A DNA stretch of 64,000 bases from Paenibacillus harenae DSM 16969 (GTDB lineage: Bacteria; Bacillota; Bacilli; Paenibacillales; Paenibacillaceae), in the NCBI RefSeq assembly GCF_000422465.1, contig NZ_KE383843.1, forward strand, positions 732,271-796,270, written 5' to 3'. A program made the position numbers and the translations under genes. The notes beneath the pieces were generated by a model. It had not been told where the DNA came from and made no database searches. It was given only the letters and a program-made list of their open reading frames with translations. Positions 8,848 through 16,702 of this stretch are shown here, in pieces. Position 1 is the stretch's first letter. Every line of letters starts with the position of its first letter.

Positions 8848-9984
8848 ATGAATTCTTCAGAGTCCAGTGCAAAGACGAAAATGCAAGAGGAGGCATTGAC
8901 CCCCATTCAATGGGCTGAGAAAGCCTGCGAGGCGTTGATGGCCAAATTTGAGCCGGAGCTGCTTCCGCCGGACCGGTTCCACTATCATCAAGGCGTGTTT
9001 CTGTCCGGCATGGAGAAATGCTGGCGGGAGACCGGAAAGGCCGACTATTACGAGTACATCAAACGGTGGGTGGACAGTCAGGTTCTTGCGGATGGCAGCA
9101 TCAAGAAGCACAAGCCCGACGAGCTCGACGATATTCAGCCGGGTGTTCTTCTGTTTAACCTGCTTGAGCAGACGGGGGACGAAAGGTATAAGAAAGCTTT
9201 GTTCAATCTGGTGCCGCTGTTAAAATCGTGGAAGACCAATCCTTCAGGCGGCTTCTGGCATAAGGAACATTACCCGAATCAAATGTGGTTAGACGGGTTA
9301 TATATGGCCGGGCCGATTGCGGTCCAGTTCGCAAAGACCTTCGGCGAAACCGAATATTTTGACATGCTGGCCTACCAGGCGATCTTGATGGAAAAACACA
9401 CAAAGGACCCAAGCACCGGCTTGCTGTACCATGGGTGGGACGAAACCAAAACCGCTGGCTGGTCCGACCCCGTCACAGGCCTGGCGCCTGAATTCTGGGG
9501 CCGCGCGATCGGCTGGTATCCTGTCGCCTTGCTGGAAATGTTCGAATACCTGCCCGAGGATCATAAGGATAAAGCGACGCTGACAGGCATTCTGCAGGAC
9601 CTGCTCATCGCGCTGACGAAATACCAGGATGCCGCCTCCGGCTTATGGTATCAGGTCGTGGACAAAGCGGACCGTCCGGACAATTGGCCGGAAAATTCCT
9701 GTACCGCCTTATACGTGCATGCCATTGCCAAGGCCGTGCGGTTAGGCTATTTGGACGCCAAGTATTTGCCATATGCCTGGAAGGGCTACCAGGGCGTCAT
9801 TAATACGCTGACGTTCGATGACAACGGCAACGTGATCATCGGCAAAATCTGCATCGGCACCGGAATCGGAGACTATGCCCACTATATTGCCCGTCCAACG
9901 AGCGAGAACGACCTGCACGGCGCAGGCGCCTTTATCCTCATGTGCGTGGAAATGAGCCAGGCACAGAAGCACGGTCAGATATAG
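8848..9984 (+). CDS. GH105 unsaturated rhamnogalacturonyl hydrolase (YteR/RhiN type)
   Basis: Glycoside hydrolase family 105, which removes the terminal unsaturated galacturonyl residue left by rhamnogalacturonan lyases, by hydration of the double bond. The 378-residue length matches B. subtilis YteR. The (alpha/alpha)6-barrel signatures are present: RFHYHQGVFLSGM, then MWLDGLYMAGP with D149 at the catalytic aspartate position, then EFWGRAIGWYPVALLEM and PENSCTALYVHAIAKAVR. There is no signal peptide, so it acts in the cytoplasm on imported disaccharides. A GAAGGAGGT site precedes ATG 8848. The nearby uronate isomerase can process its product. No transporter gene is linked. Confidence 0.93.
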   Translation: MNSSESSAKTKMQEEALTPIQWAEKACEALMAKFEPELLPPDRFHYHQGVFLSGMEKCWRETGKADYYEYIKRWVDSQVLADGSIKKHKPDELDDIQPGVLLFNLLEQTGDERYKKALFNLVPLLKSWKTNPSGGFWHKEHYPNQMWLDGLYMAGPIAVQFAKTFGETEYFDMLAYQAILMEKHTKDPSTGLLYHGWDETKTAGWSDPVTGLAPEFWGRAIGWYPVALLEMFEYLPEDHKDKATLTGILQDLLIALTKYQDAASGLWYQVVDKADRPDNWPENSCTALYVHAIAKAVRLGYLDAKYLPYAWKGYQGVINTLTFDDNGNVIIGKICIGTGIGDYAHYIARPTSENDLHGAGAFILMCVEMSQAQKHGQI

Positions 9985-10025
9985 GGCTATATTAAACGCA
10001 AACGGACCAAAGCCGTTTCTCCCAA

Positions 10026-10073
10026 AATAAAAATAGCGGTAGCCCGGGACGCGAAATACAGTCCTGGACTACC
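10026..10073 (-). terminator. terminator of the SgrR-like gene
   Basis: 13-bp imperfect stem 10038-10050 / 10061-10073 with a 10-base loop. Read leftward it runs into TATTTTTATTTT, so it fits the gene ending at 10087. A weaker AAACGG/CCGTTT hairpin at about 9999-10017 could serve the GH105 gene. Confidence 0.65.
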
Positions 10074-10086
10074 GATATTGACCGAA

Positions 10087-11907
10087 TTAACTGACGTGCT
10101 CACGCGGTTTCTCCAGCCACACATGCTGGAAGTCGATCCAACCGAGTGAGTTGATGCTAACCCCTTTGACATCCGGGTGAAAATGAGTCGTCACCTTCTT
10201 ATGAAGAAGAAACATGACCTTGCATTCGTCCCGCAGCCGCTGCTCGATCTGGAGCAGAATCCGCCGGCGTTCTTCCAGGCCTTCCTTCGCCATCGCTTCG
10301 TCGATGCGCCCTTTCACCCACAGCCGGAACTCGGGGTCCAGATGCTCCTTGATAAAGCTGCCCTCTTGCTCGTACAATTCGAGCTCGCATACCTCGTCTT
10401 CGGCGAAAACGACCCCGTAGAGGATCCCGTCCACGGAAGCGACCAGCTCGGGATTCCGAATCGTATGCCAATCCTCCAGTCTAAACTCGACCCGGATCCC
10501 AAATTCGGCGCAGCGGTCCACAATCCACCTGGCATCCTGCTCATGAATCGAATAGGAGCCGATCGTGATCGGTTCGCCGGCGTACCCGGCTTCAGCCAGC
10601 AGGCTGTTCACGCGCGTCTTGTCCAAAGCCTGTTCTGACGGCTTAGGCTTGCCTTCTTCGTAACGGAAGCCTGAAGCGGCTAATTTCCGGTTTCCTCCGA
10701 GATCCCGTATCATCCCGCCGCGATCCGTCAGCAGATCGATTGCTTGCCGGAAAGCGAGATGCCTGTGCGGTCCCTCCTTATTCATGTTCCACGTCAGGAG
10801 CGTGCAGCCTTGATCCACTTCCTCGATCGTCTGCCATTCGCGCTCCGGTTTCTCCTCAACGGATTCATGGTCGGTTATGAGCTGCTTCCAGTCTTTCGGC
10901 CGCGAGCCGACAGGACGATCGTCCGGCAAGAGAATCAGCTCGACAACGTCCAGATGCGGTCTCCTCTCGAAGTAATCCGTATGCGCAGCCATTACTACAT
11001 GCCCCTCTGTCCATTTGACGAGCTTGAACGGCCCCGAACCGACCGGATGCTTGCTGAATGTCTCTTCGCTCTGCAGCACGAGATCCTTGGGCACGATCGA
11101 CATCGAGTTTCCGCATAGGAAGCGAGGCAGCAAATATTTAGGCTTACTTAGCGTAAACTTTACGATACGCGGCCCCTCAGCCTCGACGCGTTCGACGCCG
11201 TCCAGCATCCAGCTGTTCGGCAGCCCCTGCAGCTGGCGTTCAATCGTGAACACGACATCCTCCGCTTCAACCTCGCGGCCATGGTGAAACCGGACTCCTT
11301 TCCGCAAATAAAAGGTCCATGCCAAGCCGTCCTCGCTTCTCGTCCAATGATGGGCAATTCCCGGCACAATCCGTCCGGTTGATTCATCGAACCGCAAAAG
11401 CCGGTCAAACAGCTGCCGGATCATGTGCGAATCGAAACAATAATACACCAACGCCGGATCGAGCGTCGTAATCGGTCGATAGACCGGCAGGCGGAGCGTA
11501 TCCATGCTGGAGCCATCCAACTGCTCGCCTGTCTCTTGATGATAGCCGAACTGGTCGTTCAGCCATGCCATGAACCGCTCCTGCGCCGTCGTATTCCCTC
11601 CATACTGCTCAAGCAATTCAAACGCGTATTTGTACTCCCCGCTCCGCGCATGTCTGACCGCAAGCTCGAACAAGTAATGCTCCTTCTGGACGAGAAAAGA
11701 TAGCCGTGACCGGTGGCCGCGTCCGAGACCGGCCTGCCAGCCAATCAGCTCCTCATCGACCAGCCTGCGGATGATGAATTTCACATTGCGTCTAGTGCAG
11801 TAGAATACCTCCATCAAATCGTCCAGTGTGACCTCGTACGTCTCATCCAGCTGATGGCCCGGCTTAAAGCTATCGTACAAGGCCAGATACCTCTCTTCAG
11901 CAGACAT
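10087..11907 (-). CDS. SgrR-family regulator fused to a peptide/solute-binding (SBP_bac_5) domain
   Basis: 606-residue two-domain regulator. Residues about 5-75 form a winged helix (LDDLMEVFYCTRRNVKFIIRRL). From about 135 onward it matches the extracellular solute-binding family 5 fold (PITTLDPALVYYCFDSHMI, GLAWTFYLRKGVRFHHG, HPVGSGPFKL), but without a signal peptide, so the binding domain acts as an intracellular sensor. This is the layout of SgrR, the E. coli sugar-phosphate-stress regulator, and of many Firmicute relatives. The start at 11907 has a GGGAGGTG site; the upstream ATG at 11922 lies in it. A 55-residue ORF starts divergently at 12076. The inducing ligand is unknown. Confidence 0.9.
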   Translation of the reverse strand: MSAEERYLALYDSFKPGHQLDETYEVTLDDLMEVFYCTRRNVKFIIRRLVDEELIGWQAGLGRGHRSRLSFLVQKEHYLFELAVRHARSGEYKYAFELLEQYGGNTTAQERFMAWLNDQFGYHQETGEQLDGSSMDTLRLPVYRPITTLDPALVYYCFDSHMIRQLFDRLLRFDESTGRIVPGIAHHWTRSEDGLAWTFYLRKGVRFHHGREVEAEDVVFTIERQLQGLPNSWMLDGVERVEAEGPRIVKFTLSKPKYLLPRFLCGNSMSIVPKDLVLQSEETFSKHPVGSGPFKLVKWTEGHVVMAAHTDYFERRPHLDVVELILLPDDRPVGSRPKDWKQLITDHESVEEKPEREWQTIEEVDQGCTLLTWNMNKEGPHRHLAFRQAIDLLTDRGGMIRDLGGNRKLAASGFRYEEGKPKPSEQALDKTRVNSLLAEAGYAGEPITIGSYSIHEQDARWIVDRCAEFGIRVEFRLEDWHTIRNPELVASVDGILYGVVFAEDEVCELELYEQEGSFIKEHLDPEFRLWVKGRIDEAMAKEGLEERRRILLQIEQRLRDECKVMFLLHKKVTTHFHPDVKGVSINSLGWIDFQHVWLEKPREHVS

Positions 11908-12075
11908 CCTTGCACCTCCCATTCGTTAACCCAACAAACCGCGATTATTGGTCAGTATACCGCAGTTGCTTAAAAGGGGAAACCGTAATATCGAACTTTA
12001 CACTTTTTACCCCTTTCTTCCGCTGTCATAATGAAAGCAACGAAATGAAAGCAAGACAAAGGGAGTGGACCCATA

Positions 12076-12243
12076 ATGATCGAACTGTATGTGATCGAGA
12101 AAAAAGCCGAATACGAGCGCGCGGAGCTTGACCGACTGGAACGGAGAGGATTGCTGCGGCGCGGATTCGCCCGCCCGGCGAGCGGAGCGCAAGTCGTAAC
12201 GCAACTCATCCGGCTCATGCAAGCTATACGGATCATCCCTTAA
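12076..12243 (+). CDS. small hypothetical protein (55 aa), divergent from SgrR-like gene
   Basis: ORF starting MIELYVIEKKAEYERAELD, with GGGAG about 10 bases before ATG 12076. The first 30 residues are highly charged and probably helical (DRLERRGLLRRG), followed by a short amphipathic C-terminus. It lies head-to-head with the SgrR-like regulator. No family recognised. The ribosome site, codon usage like its neighbours and divergent position favour a real gene, but there is no homology evidence. Confidence 0.5.
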   Translation: MIELYVIEKKAEYERAELDRLERRGLLRRGFARPASGAQVVTQLIRLMQAIRIIP

Positions 12244-12251
12244 ACGAAAAC

Positions 12252-12276
12252 AAGGAGCCGCCGCCGCTTGCTCCTC
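12252..12276 (-). terminator. possible terminator for epimerase gene
   Basis: AGGAGC / GCTCCT stem with an 11-base GC-rich loop; leftward it is followed by TGTTTTCG. It is about 90 bases past the epimerase stop, so assignment is weak. Confidence 0.3.
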
Positions 12277-12362
12277 GCTATACTGGATATTTGCAGTAAC
12301 TTAGCCTTGTCTTAGACGATTTTTCCCGCTATGTTGGATTTTGTCCTGATAACCGATTGCGT

Positions 12363-13328
12363 TTAGCCTGCAGCTCCGCTCCTGCTCATCAGGCTCCTGA
12401 TCGTCGCAGCGATTGCCGCTTCATGCGGCGTCCATGAAATCGGTCCGATCTCGCGCTCATACTTCTCGCCGCTTAGCACGAACGGCTCCTCCGTAAGGTA
12501 GAGCATCTCCACGACCTCTTTCATGACGGGATTAAACAGACCGATGAGCGACAGCCCGATTCGGCCGAGCGGAACAACCGTTTTGCGCATTCCGCTTGTC
12601 TGCTGCGCGATGCGAACGATATCGCGTCCAGAGATTACGCTTGGGCCGGGAATATGCCAATTTTGCCTGTACGAATCGTCCCTGCTTGCGATCTCTACGA
12701 TCATCTTCGCGGCATCCGGCAGGTACACATATTCGCGCGGAATGTTCATGTTACCGATGAAAGCAGTCGGCTTTCCGGCCGCAATGGCCTCCATCGTAAC
12801 ATTTAAGTAAGAGGCTTGCGCAGACGGACCGTAGTAATCCGGCAGCCGAACAATCAGAGGCTGCGCGTTAGTCCAGCGCGGGCCGAATATGAGCTTCTCG
12901 TATGCCAGCCGTACTTTCCCTTTTCGCGTATGCGGCTGCTTGGGATGTTCCTCCGTCGCCTTTTCCGTCGTTCTCCTGCCATACGGATAAATGCCGTCTA
13001 CCACAACGACCTTCGCCCCCATCCGGTCGGCCGCTTCCAGCACCGCTTCCCCGAGCGGCAGCAGCCGCGATTCCATTTCGTGATACGGCATATTCGCACT
13101 GTGAAAAATAACATCCGCTCCTTCGGCCGCTTTTATAATATCGTCCGGATTAAACGCATCGCCAGTCGCAATCCGCAGCAGCGTTGGATTTCCAAGCTCC
13201 CTCGCGAGGCTTTTTAATTTATTCTCCGATCGCCCGAAAGCTACCGTTTCAATTCCCCTTTTTATTAGTTCCGCCGCCAACGGGTTCCCAACGCCGCCAG
13301 TTGCACCTAATACGATTGCTTTTTTCAT
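12363..13328 (-). CDS. NAD-dependent epimerase/dehydratase-family protein
   Basis: 321-residue extended or atypical SDR. The N-terminal nucleotide motif is VLGATGGVGNPLAAEL (GxxGxxG). A KVVVVDGIYPYGR stretch carries the Y expected in NAD-dependent epimerases, followed by RLPDYYGPSA and IPREYVYLPDAAKMI. Start ATG 13328 is chosen because GAGGAG sits 9 bases upstream; ATG 13337 would abut it. A palindromic operator at 13352-13365 lies directly upstream, and the TetR gene precedes it with 59 bases between. It is therefore a probable target of that repressor. Substrate unknown. Confidence 0.88.
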   Translation of the reverse strand: MKKAIVLGATGGVGNPLAAELIKRGIETVAFGRSENKLKSLARELGNPTLLRIATGDAFNPDDIIKAAEGADVIFHSANMPYHEMESRLLPLGEAVLEAADRMGAKVVVVDGIYPYGRRTTEKATEEHPKQPHTRKGKVRLAYEKLIFGPRWTNAQPLIVRLPDYYGPSAQASYLNVTMEAIAAGKPTAFIGNMNIPREYVYLPDAAKMIVEIASRDDSYRQNWHIPGPSVISGRDIVRIAQQTSGMRKTVVPLGRIGLSLIGLFNPVMKEVVEMLYLTEEPFVLSGEKYEREIGPISWTPHEAAIAATIRSLMSRSGAAG

Positions 13329-13351
13329 TATTTCCATCTCCTCTTTATAAT

Positions 13352-13365
13352 TGATTGATCAATCA
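13352..13365. promoter_or_regulatory. TetR operator candidate 1
   Basis: Perfect 14-bp palindrome TGATTGATCAATCA, 24 bases before the epimerase start. Near-identical copies flank the tetR promoter at 13948 and 14022. Confidence 0.75.
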
Positions 13366-13387
13366 CAAACCTCGAAAAAAATTTTTT

Positions 13388-13912
13388 CTATCTCTTAACC
13401 ATTAAATCCGGCAAATCCATTGCCATCGACACGTTGCAAAGCAGGCCTCTTGCCAAAAAATCCGAAGTTTTCTGCTCGGCATCCGTCATTCCCGCCTGCT
13501 GAAACGCCTCAAGCACCATCTGCTTCACCTGACTCATTCCCTGCTGCATGGCCAGCCGGATCGGCTCTTCCCGGATGGTCTGTGCCTGCATTTGCAGAAG
13601 AATCTCGTTGCGGTGCGCGTGCATAATCTCTTCATATGCGCGGATCAAGTTAAGTTCCAGCCGCTCCGGCGATGTCGTATCGTCGATTACGCGGTGGAAC
13701 GCCTTCAGGATACGCTGCCACGATACCCCCAGCGATTCCGCCAATAGCGACTCCTTCGTGAAGAAACGGTAGACGTAAGGCTGCGAGATGGCTGCACGTT
13801 CGGCAACCTGCGCCGTAGTGGCCCTGTAATATCCGATTTCCGCAAAAACATCTATGGCGGCGGATACAATGTCGGTGCGGCGGTTAGCGGATACTGTGTT
13901 TCCTTTTGCCAT
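13388..13912 (-). CDS. TetR/AcrR-family transcriptional repressor
   Basis: 174-residue repressor. Residues about 10-60 form the TetR helix-turn-helix (RRTDIVSAAIDVFAEIGYYR, then VAERAAISQPYVYRFFTKES). The rest is a helical ligand domain of typical length. Start ATG 13912 follows GGAGAG by 8 bases. Its own promoter (13975-14003) is bracketed by two copies of TGATTG-N2-CAATCA, and a third copy precedes the downstream epimerase gene. Autoregulation plus control of the epimerase is a strong inference. Confidence 0.92.
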   Translation of the reverse strand: MAKGNTVSANRRTDIVSAAIDVFAEIGYYRATTAQVAERAAISQPYVYRFFTKESLLAESLGVSWQRILKAFHRVIDDTTSPERLELNLIRAYEEIMHAHRNEILLQMQAQTIREEPIRLAMQQGMSQVKQMVLEAFQQAGMTDAEQKTSDFLARGLLCNVSMAMDLPDLMVKR

Positions 13913-13947
13913 AATAAAAGCTCTCCATTTCAAGGTTTCGATATTAT

Positions 13948-13961
13948 TGATTGGCCAATCA
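13948..13961. promoter_or_regulatory. TetR operator candidate 2
   Basis: Perfect 14-bp palindrome TGATTGGCCAATCA between the -10 box and the tetR start; differs from the other two copies only at the central two bases. Confidence 0.75.
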
Positions 13962-13974
13962 CTAACTTGAATTC

Positions 13975-14003
13975 ATTGTATAACATAATTCCGTGACTTG
14001 CAA
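13975..14003 (-). promoter_or_regulatory. tetR promoter (sigma-A type)
   Basis: On the minus strand TTGCAA (14003-13998), a 17-base spacer and TACAAT (13980-13975). Operators lie on both sides of it. Confidence 0.65.
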
Positions 14004-14021
14004 CTGTTTCTCGAAAATTTG

Positions 14022-14035
14022 TGATTGATCAATCA
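14022..14035. promoter_or_regulatory. TetR operator candidate 3
   Basis: Perfect TGATTGATCAATCA, extended to a 16-bp palindrome at 14021-14036. It overlaps the stop codon of the lipoprotein gene at 14029 and lies upstream of the tetR -35 box. Confidence 0.72.
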
Positions 14036-14343
14036 CTACGGTGTTCGGTCGTTACTTTTTGTTTTTTGCGCCGGGTCAGCGAAATGCCGCCAAAACCGCT
14101 AATGACCGCGATGTAAAACCCCGCGTCATACCACCAGCCGATATTATATTTTTCGTACAATCTGATGTCGTCGTTGAACAGGCCAATAATTAAGGAAATC
14201 GGCGCGATCCAGCCAAGCCATATTCCCCAGAAGAAGCCTGCAGGCTCATCGGTCGTATTTGTCTCGTCGCCTGGAACGCAGCCGGTTAATGAAAGAAATG
14301 CCACAATCAGGAATAATGCCGTTATCCATGATTTTTTATTCAT
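14029..14343 (-). CDS. small putative membrane lipoprotein (104 aa)
   Basis: N-terminal signal with lipobox LTGC (C22), so probably lipid-anchored on the outer face of the membrane. Two further hydrophobic segments follow (about residues 37-56 and 72-90, FFWGIWLGWIAPISLIIGL and AGFYIAVISGFGG), ending with a basic RRKKQK tail. No function recognised. It lies 31 bases downstream of the Nudix gene, probably in the same transcript. Its 3' end carries a TetR operator copy. Confidence 0.75.
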   Translation of the reverse strand: MNKKSWITALFLIVAFLSLTGCVPGDETNTTDEPAGFFWGIWLGWIAPISLIIGLFNDDIRLYEKYNIGWWYDAGFYIAVISGFGGISLTRRKKQKVTTEHRSD

Positions 14344-14374
14344 GGTACTCCTCCGCTCTCATCCGGTTATTTGG

Positions 14375-14875
14375 TTAAAATACGATCGGATCTTTCATAA
14401 CGGACCACTGCATTTGAGGGATGCCCGCTCCGTCCTTGGTAATCGTCCCGACGAATACATTCTCCGCCCATTTATGTTCTCTGTAATGCGACATCATTTC
14501 TCGAACAATAGCCGACATCTTAAGCTTATTCAAATGATTTTCCTCTACCCAGAACAACTCGCCTTCATCGGAGGAGATTACATCCGACCTGTCCGTGCCG
14601 CCGAAAAAGTAATATTGAATTCGGATTTCATCTTCCTTCTGTCTTAACAAAACATACCTGAGCGAAAGTTCATGCAGATCCGTTTCAAGCAACCCGCTTT
14701 CTTCGAATATTTCCCGTAAACAGGCTCCTCTGGGGTCTCCGATCTCATCAGGCTCCATATGACCGCCAAGCGCAGACCAAAATTCAAAATCGGCCAGCTT
14801 GCTGTTCGTTTTCTTCATCATCAAATATTTGCCATTGCCAATTATAAATGCCGCCGCCATCTGTCTCAGCTTCAT
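14375..14875 (-). CDS. Nudix hydrolase
   Basis: 166-residue Nudix protein that would hydrolyse a nucleoside diphosphate linked to another group. The Nudix box is visible as GHMEPDE followed by LREIFEESGL. The gap between the first glutamate and REUxEExGU is 9 residues rather than the canonical 7, so it is a variant box. Start ATG 14875 has a perfect AAGGAGGT; the frame stays open upstream but without a ribosome site. Substrate cannot be predicted. Confidence 0.88.
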   Translation of the reverse strand: MKLRQMAAAFIIGNGKYLMMKKTNSKLADFEFWSALGGHMEPDEIGDPRGACLREIFEESGLLETDLHELSLRYVLLRQKEDEIRIQYYFFGGTDRSDVISSDEGELFWVEENHLNKLKMSAIVREMMSHYREHKWAENVFVGTITKDGAGIPQMQWSVMKDPIVF

Positions 14876-15035
14876 GTCTGACCTCCTTAACCTATTAAGC
14901 AAGATATTCGGCAGATTCGTATCCATCCCTTTTTTTCCCACCGCTAAGTTCAACGATTATTGTCCCCCGTATCTTCGTTTCCGGGTTCCGCTGCTTGCGG
15001 ATCCTCTTCGCAACCCCCTGAAAACAAGAGTCTGT

Positions 15036-15077
15036 CTCGTATTGTACTAGTAACGCTGCAGCGAAACACAATACGAG
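15036..15077. repeat. inverted repeat covering the ribosome site of the DUF5667-like gene
   Basis: CTCGTATTGT (15036-15045) and its exact complement ACAATACGAG (15068-15077), separated by 22 bases. The right arm overlaps the GAGG ribosome site used for ATG 15090. It could act as an operator or as an RNA hairpin that limits translation. Confidence 0.6.
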
Positions 15078-15089
15078 GGCGGTATAACA

Positions 15090-15962
15090 ATGAGTCAAGA
15101 ACAAAAAGGCGTTAAGTTACTAACAAAAGGCATGGTACTGAGCATGCTTGTCTTTAGTATGGGTACGGGCAGCTCATTTGCGTCAACAGATACGGATGCA
15201 GCGGCAGAGATCTCGGTAACCGTGAAAACCGATGCTTCGGAGAATGAGACGGCTGCGCCAAGCTTGCTACCGGGGGATTTCTTCTACTTTATCAAGACGG
15301 CATATGAGAATATACGGCTGTTCATCGCGAATGACGATCTGCAGGAAGCCAAATTACATAGCCAATTCGCACAGGAGCGGCTATCCGAAGCAAACGCACT
15401 GTTCTTAAATGGCGAAAACGAGAAGTCCGAGCGGGTTCTCCAGAAGTCTTTGGAAAATCAGCAGCTAGCCGTAGAGCTAACGGCATCCGAGCCGGTTGAG
15501 TCGGATAAGGACGGCAAACTGGAAGAGGTTGTGTTGGTAAAAACGGATCTCCAGCATAATATTCTGGCTCTGACTGCCGCGCTGGAAAAGAAAAAAAATC
15601 CGCAGGCTCAGCAATCCCTTTTGAAAAATATAATCAAATCATTCGGCCATTTGGAGAAAAAGCTGGCTAAGCTCGAAGAAAAAGCAACCGCTAAGCAAGT
15701 CGGGTCGACGGATGCTTCCACCGAAGCGAACTCTGATACAGTGGTATCGGGAACTGATCAAGAAATCCCTTCGAATAAGACAGAAAAGGAGCAAGAAGCC
15801 GCAACGGGCTCCCTTCTAAAGGCGAAGCCGGAAAAGGCGGAAAGAAGCAAAGGTAACGTTAAAAGCGACAAGATCGTCAAAAATAATATCAACGATAACA
15901 AACAGCCTCATGAAAAAAAGGACCAAGACAAAAAAGAAAAAGAACATCCTCGCGACAAGTAA
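15090..15962 (+). CDS. secreted DUF5667-like protein with charged tail
   Basis: 290 residues. An N-terminal signal peptide (basic start, hydrophobic 14-30, cleavage near SSFAS) precedes SLLPGDFFYFIKTAYENIRLFI at about 58-79, the hallmark opening of DUF5667, and a helical region to about 200. The last 80 residues are low complexity and rich in K, E, D and N, suggesting a disordered wall- or surface-associated tail. Such domains are often found in proteins next to ECF sigma systems, but none is adjacent here. A bidirectional terminator follows. Confidence 0.75.
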   Translation: MSQEQKGVKLLTKGMVLSMLVFSMGTGSSFASTDTDAAAEISVTVKTDASENETAAPSLLPGDFFYFIKTAYENIRLFIANDDLQEAKLHSQFAQERLSEANALFLNGENEKSERVLQKSLENQQLAVELTASEPVESDKDGKLEEVVLVKTDLQHNILALTAALEKKKNPQAQQSLLKNIIKSFGHLEKKLAKLEEKATAKQVGSTDASTEANSDTVVSGTDQEIPSNKTEKEQEAATGSLLKAKPEKAERSKGNVKSDKIVKNNINDNKQPHEKKDQDKKEKEHPRDK

Positions 15963-15975
15963 TCGAAACCGCATA

Positions 15976-16011
15976 AAGGGCCTGCAGAACGTTTACATTC
16001 TGCAGGCCCTT
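15976..16011. terminator. bidirectional terminator between convergent genes
   Basis: Perfect 14-bp stem AAGGGCCTGCAGAA (15976-15989) / TTCTGCAGGCCCTT (15998-16011) with an 8-base loop, between the DUF5667-like gene and thuA-like gene. Confidence 0.8.
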
Positions 16012-16018
16012 CTGCCGC

Positions 16019-16672
16019 TTAAACGTCAGATCCAATCATCCAGTTAATTTCCCGATTCAGCCAATAAATGAAATGATCGTCCAGCAAGCCCTCGGGTCGA
16101 TGCGCGGGCGTTAAGCAGCTAACTCTTCCGGCTCCGAACGGATGGCGCCAGCCCGCGACCGATTGGCCGTCTACGGAGGTGGAACGAAGATACACCTCCG
16201 TATTGTCCTCGTCGCAATGGACGAAATAATGCTCATCCAACAGCAGCTCGAATTCGGATGCTTCCCGATTCCCAACCGGTGTATAACGAACCGGATTTTG
16301 CGCCGGATGCGATAAGAAATAACCGCGCAGCATGCCGACATAACCGCTGTCCGCCGGATAGGAGGCCAGACCGGAATGCCATGCCAGCCAGCCTCCGCCT
16401 CCCTCGACATACCGGACGATCCGCTCCGAGCATTCGGTTGTCAGCCAGCACAGGTCAGGCTGCTTCACCGGATCGGTCCGACGATTATCCGCAAACAAGA
16501 TAACGGCATCCGTCCCGTTAGCCAGCTCCTCCATCAGGGCAGCAGGCTCCTTGACGAACAGCAGGTTGATTTGTTCCTCTGCCAGCTCTTCTGCCAATGC
16601 CTTCAAGAGCGCAGCGCGGGCATGCTCCTCTTGATGATAATAATCCCCTAATAAAGCGACAATCTTCTTCAT
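16019..16672 (-). CDS. ThuA-like domain protein
   Basis: 217-residue class-I glutamine-amidotransferase-like fold of the ThuA family (trehalose utilisation). Seen: DAVILFADNRRTDPV, then the conserved GGGGWLAWHSGLASYP block and a C-terminal HPFGAGRVSCLTPAHRPEGL. In Rhizobium, ThuA acts with ThuB, a Gfo/Idh/MocA protein, in 3-keto-sugar metabolism. Start 16672 has GTGAGGA about 5 bases upstream. It follows the SDR gene by 30 bases and is likely the last gene of the LacI-controlled VOC-SDR-ThuA cluster. Five Gfo/Idh proteins in this window are possible partners. Confidence 0.88.
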   Translation of the reverse strand: MKKIVALLGDYYHQEEHARAALLKALAEELAEEQINLLFVKEPAALMEELANGTDAVILFADNRRTDPVKQPDLCWLTTECSERIVRYVEGGGGWLAWHSGLASYPADSGYVGMLRGYFLSHPAQNPVRYTPVGNREASEFELLLDEHYFVHCDEDNTEVYLRSTSVDGQSVAGWRHPFGAGRVSCLTPAHRPEGLLDDHFIYWLNREINWMIGSDV

Positions 16673-16702
16673 GTATGTCCTCACTCCCGGGCGTTTTTCG
16701 TC

